DNA of 19,004 nt from NCBI GenBank assembly GCA_002340305.1, contig DDLU01000154.1:1-19004 (forward strand). The letters are read 5' to 3'. Made by a program: the position numbers and the translations under genes. This document shows positions 14,735 to 19,004 of the stretch, piece after piece (the stretch's first letter is position 1; every line of letters starts with the position of its first letter). Origin of the DNA: Desulfovibrio sp. UBA2564. GTDB lineage: Bacteria > Desulfobacterota > Desulfovibrionia > Desulfovibrionales > Desulfovibrionaceae. A model generated the notes under the pieces. It made no database searches and was not told the DNA's origin. It saw only the letters and a list, made by a program, of their open reading frames with translations.

Positions 14735-16252
14735 ATGAAGAAGGCAGTTTTCATAACATCGATTCATACAGCGTTATTCGTGACGTTACTCTTTTGCTGC
14801 GGCTGCAGGATGCCCATGCAGAGCAGTAAAAACGATGCCTTTGCTTATCGCTTAGCCGCTGCTGAGATTGAACCGCGCCGTGCAACTTCCAACTCTTCCT
14901 TATGGTCCAAGAGTGAACCTCCCCAATTAACCGAAAAACAAAAAGAAATGGCCGGCTCCGCATGGCAGTATTTTACCCGCACAGTATTCCCGGAAACAGG
15001 TTTACTGCAAGGGGCTGTCGGCAGTGACACCCTGACCATGAACAATATCGCCGGATATCTGGCAGCCCTGACCTGCGCCAAGCGCATCGGAGTGATGGAA
15101 GATATTGAATTTCACGAACGCATGACCAAGCTGGTCACATGGCTGAACACCATGCAGCTCAATTCGTTAGGCGTGCCGAATACATTTTACAACGGACGCA
15201 CCGGACAATCCCTAAACGGCGCAAACCAACCCGGAGAAGACGGACATTCCGCCATTGATATCGGACGGCTGCTGATATGGCTGCGCATCGTGCGCAATGA
15301 ATTTCCCACCCATGCAGCAGCCGTAGACCGTGCGGTGCTGCGCTGGAACTTTCGTAAATTGATTGATTCTGACGGATTTATTTACGGCGGATACTATCGG
15401 GACGGCAGGCTTCACCCCTATCGCGAAGGACGCTTTGGCGAACTGCAATATGCTGCCAAAGGTTTTGCGCTCTGGGGATTTAATGTAGCAGCTTCAATGC
15501 ACAGCGAACAGACCTCAATGATGACCATCAACAACATCCTGCTGCCCTTTGATAACCGTTATTCGCACATTTCCCCCATTCCGCGTCCGCAGGGCGAACC
15601 CTTCCAGCCCGGTGCGGTTACAACAACGGCCCCGCTCTTGGACGGCATGGAATTTTACTGGAGAATTCCTGTCACGCTGACCGACCCCGAAACATGGAAA
15701 ACAGATCAAAAATCCCAGCAACTGGCCCAAGCAGTCTATGCTGTCCAGAAATCGCGCTACCAGACCGAGGGCAAACTGACAGCCCGTGCAGCCCACAACT
15801 TGGATCGCCCGCCGTATTTTGTCATTGATTCGATATTCGCACTCGGTGATCCCTTCGCGACCATGGACAAATCCGGCACCCCGCACCCCAATCAGTCCTG
15901 CGTTTCAACCGGAGCATCATTCCAGCTCTGGGCCATGTTTGAAAGCAAATACACCGACATGCTCATGGAAGCTGTTGAACCGCTCTTTGACCAATACGGC
16001 GGCTGGTACGCGGGATCATATGAAGACGGCGGTGCTCCCAGCAAAGCCATATCATTAAATGACAATGCCGTTGTTCTTGAATCGCTGGCCTTTGTATTGA
16101 GCGGTCCTTTATTCAAAGCCAACCTGCAACCCGGATACTGGGAGTTGACCCTGCAAGAAAAATCGTTCGAAAAATTGGGATTGCCCCCGGCAAAATACCA
16201 ATCACAATTTCAGCCCATGCTGGACACCAGAAAAGCGGAGCCGCGTCCATGA
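14735..16252 (+). CDS. DUF3131 protein with lipoprotein-like signal (paralogue 2)
   Basis: A 505-residue exported protein. The N-terminus (KKAVFITSIHTALFVTLLF, then CCGC) is a hydrophobic signal followed by a cysteine-rich, atypical lipobox, so it is probably a lipoprotein with Cys at the GC. A Ser/Asn-rich linker leads into the DUF3131 domain: FPETGL, GVPNTFYN, SAIDIGRLLIWL, EGRFGELQY, LLDGMEFY, EGKLTA, PPYFVIDS and YGGWYAGSYEDGG. Relative to its siblings it has an insertion between the central strands (ISPIPRPQGEPFQPG). An upstream TTG at 14729 is possible, but the ATG at 14735 gives a better signal start. The stop overlaps the next gene's ATG (ATGA at 16249). Periplasmic, probably membrane-attached; enzymatic role unproven. 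Confidence 0.85.
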   Translation: MKKAVFITSIHTALFVTLLFCCGCRMPMQSSKNDAFAYRLAAAEIEPRRATSNSSLWSKSEPPQLTEKQKEMAGSAWQYFTRTVFPETGLLQGAVGSDTLTMNNIAGYLAALTCAKRIGVMEDIEFHERMTKLVTWLNTMQLNSLGVPNTFYNGRTGQSLNGANQPGEDGHSAIDIGRLLIWLRIVRNEFPTHAAAVDRAVLRWNFRKLIDSDGFIYGGYYRDGRLHPYREGRFGELQYAAKGFALWGFNVAASMHSEQTSMMTINNILLPFDNRYSHISPIPRPQGEPFQPGAVTTTAPLLDGMEFYWRIPVTLTDPETWKTDQKSQQLAQAVYAVQKSRYQTEGKLTARAAHNLDRPPYFVIDSIFALGDPFATMDKSGTPHPNQSCVSTGASFQLWAMFESKYTDMLMEAVEPLFDQYGGWYAGSYEDGGAPSKAISLNDNAVVLESLAFVLSGPLFKANLQPGYWELTLQEKSFEKLGLPPAKYQSQFQPMLDTRKAEPRP

Positions 16253-17661
16253 TCTCAAGGGGTATAAAATACTTTCTTGCCCTGAGCGTAATTATTGCGC
16301 TGCTCGGTTCTTCTGCCCTCTGCATGGCCCAGATCAAGCCTGCCACACGCCAGATTCCGCGCCAAGGCCCGCTAACAGAGCGAGAAATGGAATGGGCCAA
16401 AACCGCATGGAGTTACTTTCAAAACAACGTCAATCCTGAAACCGGATTAGCCGGGGCACAGCCCAACTACTCGCCTTTCACCATGTGGGACCTCGGCGCA
16501 CACATGGGTGCAATCCTCTCAGCAAAAGAGTTGGGACTGATTGATGATAAGGAATTTGATTCCCGTATCCGCAAGATAATTTCATGGTTGAACGTTATGG
16601 AACTTTTCCGTGGCGACCTGCCCAACCAGTTTTACAGCGCGGATAACGGAGCCATGGTCGATTGGTCCAATCAACCCGGAGCACTCGGTTGGTCTGCGCT
16701 GGACCTCGGCAGGCTGCTGACATGGCTGCGCATCATCAAAGAACGGCATCCCGAATATGCGGAACAGATCGACCGTTCTCTGATGCGCTGGAACTGGACC
16801 AAACTGCTAGACCGCACTGGAACCATGTTCGGTGCCAGCTACTACCAACGCGATGAGAATAACCTCATCCACTACGCCGAAGGACGGCTGGGATACGAAG
16901 AATACGCCGCCCGTGGATTCGGTCTCTGGGGCGCGGACACTACCGCAGCCTCCAAAATCCACCCCTATTCCACTGTCACAGTATACGGAGTGCCTATTCC
17001 CTTTGATGCCCGTGATCCTGAGAACGAACATGCGCCCAACTTTGTTGTTACTGAAAATTTCGTGCTCGATGGAATTGAGCACAATTGGGATTTACCTGAA
17101 AGCCGCAACACCAATGTGCATAAGCACACCGACCCCATGCAGGCCAAATTCTCGTGGGCGGTTTACAAAGCACAGGAAGGCCGGTTCCTGAATACAGGAA
17201 TCCTCACCGCCAAAACTGAAGATGCCGTGGATCAGGCACCCTACTTTGTTTACGACACCATCCTCGGGCACGGCATTCCCTACGCGACCATGAGCCACGA
17301 AGGTAAAGCCATGCCCGAACTGGCCTGCTTGAATACCAAAGCGGCCCTAGGCCTCTGGGTTCTTTTCAAATCAGATTACACCGACCTGCTCGCCGAGGTG
17401 GCCTCGACCATGTTTGAGCCGGGAAAGGGTTTTTACGTGGGAAGATACGAAAAGACCGGGAAAATCAACCGGGCCATCACCATGAACGGGAACGGGGTAA
17501 TCATGGAAATCCTGCTCTACAAGGTGCAGGGCAAGCTGCTTAAATACAGCAACCAAAAAAGTTATTGGGACAAGTTTTTTGAAAACAATTCACTGCCTTC
17601 CAAGGCCCTCCCGCCATGGAAGTATCAACCTTTTATAACAATACATAAGTATGATCCTTAG
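16249..17661 (+). CDS. Secreted periplasmic DUF3131 protein (paralogue 3)
   Basis: A 470-residue protein with a standard Sec signal (about 1-27, ALCMAQ as likely cleavage region) and no lipobox, so it should be a soluble periplasmic or secreted protein. The DUF3131 domain is complete: NPETGL, GDLPNQFY, GWSALDLGRLLTWL, RWNW, EGRLGYEEYAARGFGLWG, LDGIEHN, TGILTA, APYFVYDT, LNTKAALGLW and GFYVGRYE. A C-terminal tail (WDKFFENNSLPSKALPPWKY) is shared in style with paralogue 2 (FEKLGLPPAKYQ) and absent from paralogue 1, so 2 and 3 are probably the closest pair. Start by ATGA overlap with paralogue 2. It is the last gene of the unbroken run that begins at 6042. Confidence 0.87.
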   Translation: MISRGIKYFLALSVIIALLGSSALCMAQIKPATRQIPRQGPLTEREMEWAKTAWSYFQNNVNPETGLAGAQPNYSPFTMWDLGAHMGAILSAKELGLIDDKEFDSRIRKIISWLNVMELFRGDLPNQFYSADNGAMVDWSNQPGALGWSALDLGRLLTWLRIIKERHPEYAEQIDRSLMRWNWTKLLDRTGTMFGASYYQRDENNLIHYAEGRLGYEEYAARGFGLWGADTTAASKIHPYSTVTVYGVPIPFDARDPENEHAPNFVVTENFVLDGIEHNWDLPESRNTNVHKHTDPMQAKFSWAVYKAQEGRFLNTGILTAKTEDAVDQAPYFVYDTILGHGIPYATMSHEGKAMPELACLNTKAALGLWVLFKSDYTDLLAEVASTMFEPGKGFYVGRYEKTGKINRAITMNGNGVIMEILLYKVQGKLLKYSNQKSYWDKFFENNSLPSKALPPWKYQPFITIHKYDP

Positions 17662-17664
17662 GAT

Positions 17665-17830
17665 GCCTCCGGCGGCCCTCCGGGGGCCAGAGAAACTTTT
17701 TTATTGCGCCCCTTCCTGGGGCTTACCCCTTCGGGGCGGTGCTTTTAGGCACCGGGCAAATCAGCTTTCCTGCGGATTTGTGGAAAATGTTTCTCTGGAC
17801 TCTTCAAAAACTTTTATTAGGGCTTCGCCG
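17665..17830 (+). repeat. Palindromic intergenic repeat, copy 2 (166 bp, compound hairpins)
   Basis: It starts GCCTCCGGCGGC and ends GGCTTCGCCG, like copy 1 in the other orientation. CCAGAGAAAC (17687-17696) pairs perfectly with GTTTCTCTGG (17789-17798). The 92 nt enclosed hold four more hairpins: GCCCC/GGGGC (17708-17722), CCCC/GGGG (17726-17736), CGGTGC/GCACCG (17737-17754) and CAAATC/GATTTG (17757-17780). It fills the only large gap (186 bp) between paralogues 3 and 4. It may dampen read-through or stabilise the upstream message. No U-tract follows, so it is not a classical terminator. Confidence 0.7.
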
Positions 17831-17847
17831 TTGGTTATGGAGATTGG

Positions 17848-19004
17848 ATGCTGAAACGAATAGTCGCCATATTATCACTATGCCTGCTCATGTCACTCGC
17901 TGGCTGCGGTGCAGTTTACGAGACTGTTAAATGCGGTTTCGACTTTGGTGACAACCATGGCGATATTGTACTTACGGATTGCCACCGCTTATCTGATCGC
18001 GGACAATTGTTTGCTGAAGTGGCTTGGACATACTTTGAAAAAAACTACAATCCGCAAACCGGTTTGGTAAATGCGGCGGAGAACTATCCATACACCTCCA
18101 TCGGTGAAATTGCCGCTTACCTAGCTGCATTAATCTCTGCCCATGAGATGGACATTCTGGATGAACGCCGCTTCTGCCAGCGCGTCAGCAAGCTGGTGGA
18201 ATGGCTGAATGCCATGGAACTTTATGCCGGAGAATTACCTAATTTAATTTATAATTCCCACACCGGACGCATGGTCGGATTCGATATGAAACCGGGTAAA
18301 GCCGGATTTTCTTCCATGGATATCGGACGATTGCTGACATGGCTGCGAGTACTGAAGACAAAATATCCCCTCTTTGCCGAGGGTGTGGACCGCGCTGTGC
18401 TACGCTGGAACTTCTGCATGGTCATCGACAAGGACGGCACTTTGCGTAGCGGACGGTTTGTAAACGGTCAGACTGAATTCATCCATGAAGGACGACTGGG
18501 CTGGGAAGCATACGCCGCACGCGGATACGAAATGTGGGGAATCGACATTAAATCCACTGTTCCATCTCCGCTTCGTTACATCGAAATATACGGCTACAAA
18601 GTCCCATATGACCCACGCAGTTCCATTACCACCGGAGTTCCGGTTTACCTAACTTCAACACCGTTCCTGCTTGAAGGTATGGAGTTCGGATATTCCAATC
18701 TGGGCATGCCTGAAAGACATCGCACAGGCGATGCTGCTCTTGAACGCAGTGATCTGGCTCAAGGGATTTATGAAATTCAGGAAGAGCGTTACCGCCGGGA
18801 GGGCATCATGACCGCCCGTAGCGAGAACGGTGTTGATAAACCTCCATATGCCGTCATCGGAACCATCACAGCCGAGGGTAAACTCTGGCCGACAATCTCC
18901 CGTGGAGGTCACATGCATTACGATCTGGCAATGTTTTCCACTCGCGCCATCTTCGGCATGTGGTCCATCTGGGATACTGATTACACAAAATTTATTATGG
19001 CGGC
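17848..19004 (+). CDS. DUF3131 lipoprotein (paralogue 4; C-terminus beyond window edge)
   Basis: The frame is open from the ATG at 17848 (GGAGA 4-5 nt upstream) to the edge, 385 codons. The N-terminus is a clean lipoprotein signal, LCLLMSLAGC, with lipid-modified Cys at residue 20. The DUF3131 signatures follow: NPQTGL (N68), GELPNLIYN, SSMDIGRLLTWL, RWNF, EGRLGWEAYAARGYEMWG, LEGMEFG, EGIMTA and PPYAVIGT. The first motif has Gln where the siblings have Glu, while the SxxDIGR Asp and EGR Glu are kept. It is separated from paralogue 3 by the compound repeat and may be expressed at another level or from its own promoter. About 90 residues should be missing, judged by its siblings. Confidence 0.85.
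   Translation, partial: MLKRIVAILSLCLLMSLAGCGAVYETVKCGFDFGDNHGDIVLTDCHRLSDRGQLFAEVAWTYFEKNYNPQTGLVNAAENYPYTSIGEIAAYLAALISAHEMDILDERRFCQRVSKLVEWLNAMELYAGELPNLIYNSHTGRMVGFDMKPGKAGFSSMDIGRLLTWLRVLKTKYPLFAEGVDRAVLRWNFCMVIDKDGTLRSGRFVNGQTEFIHEGRLGWEAYAARGYEMWGIDIKSTVPSPLRYIEIYGYKVPYDPRSSITTGVPVYLTSTPFLLEGMEFGYSNLGMPERHRTGDAALERSDLAQGIYEIQEERYRREGIMTARSENGVDKPPYAVIGTITAEGKLWPTISRGGHMHYDLAMFSTRAIFGMWSIWDTDYTKFIMA

Noticed and set aside
17665..17830. Rho-independent terminator at the end of the operon
   Set aside because: The structure is strong, but no run of T follows the outer stem, and matching ends with the 12247 element mark it as a dispersed repeat.

Overview
The window looks like a chromosomal segment of a Gram-negative, anaerobic deltaproteobacterium. 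My best guess is Desulfovibrionaceae (Desulfovibrio/Maridesulfovibrio type). The guess rests on a selenocysteine-containing formate dehydrogenase, the PAS-kinase/response-regulator style, Sec and lipoprotein signals typical of diderms, and intergenic palindromes with GCCTCCGGCGGC and GGCTTCGCCG ends. No rRNA or tRNA is present, so taxonomy is inference.

Left part (1-1687, minus strand): the N-terminal three quarters or so of a cytoplasmic formate dehydrogenase H-like catalytic subunit, cut by the window edge. Its reading frame is interrupted by one in-frame TGA that sits exactly at the active-site selenocysteine position. A 7-bp stem with a GGTCT loop (bacterial SECIS) follows 11 nt later. 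A 265-bp divergent intergenic region with two copies of a GCATGC-centred palindrome separates it from everything else, which reads rightward.

Sensory block (1953-7199): a small PAS protein, a soluble four-PAS histidine kinase (third PAS of FixL type), a response regulator with a degraded HD-GYP-like output domain, and a second response regulator with an intact PP2C (RsbU/SpoIIE) phosphatase domain. The two receivers are close relatives, suggesting one kinase feeding two outputs.

Effector operon (6042-17661): tightly packed genes, many with 1-30 nt overlaps. In order they are the REC-PP2C phosphatase, a metallophosphoesterase, an RsbW-like kinase, two EmrE/ArnEF-like small membrane proteins, an ALG5/DPM1-like glycosyltransferase, an RsbV-like STAS protein, a cellulose-synthase-like membrane glycosyltransferase, a membrane-anchored DUF3131 protein, an outer-membrane-barrel-like protein, and two more DUF3131 proteins. 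A fourth DUF3131 gene (lipoprotein, 17848 to the edge) follows a complex hairpin-rich repeat.

Reading (inference): a PAS kinase senses a cytoplasmic signal, perhaps a gas or redox state. The PP2C regulator dephosphorylates the STAS protein, the RsbW-like kinase opposes this, and the switch controls production of an extracellular or envelope polysaccharide made by the BcsA-like synthase. Processing or transport would be by periplasmic DUF3131 proteins and the barrel protein, with a separate undecaprenyl-phosphate-sugar branch for decoration. No sigma factor, PilZ domain, BcsB/BcsC homologue or GT-C transferase is visible here. I do not recognise this combination as a characterised polysaccharide system.
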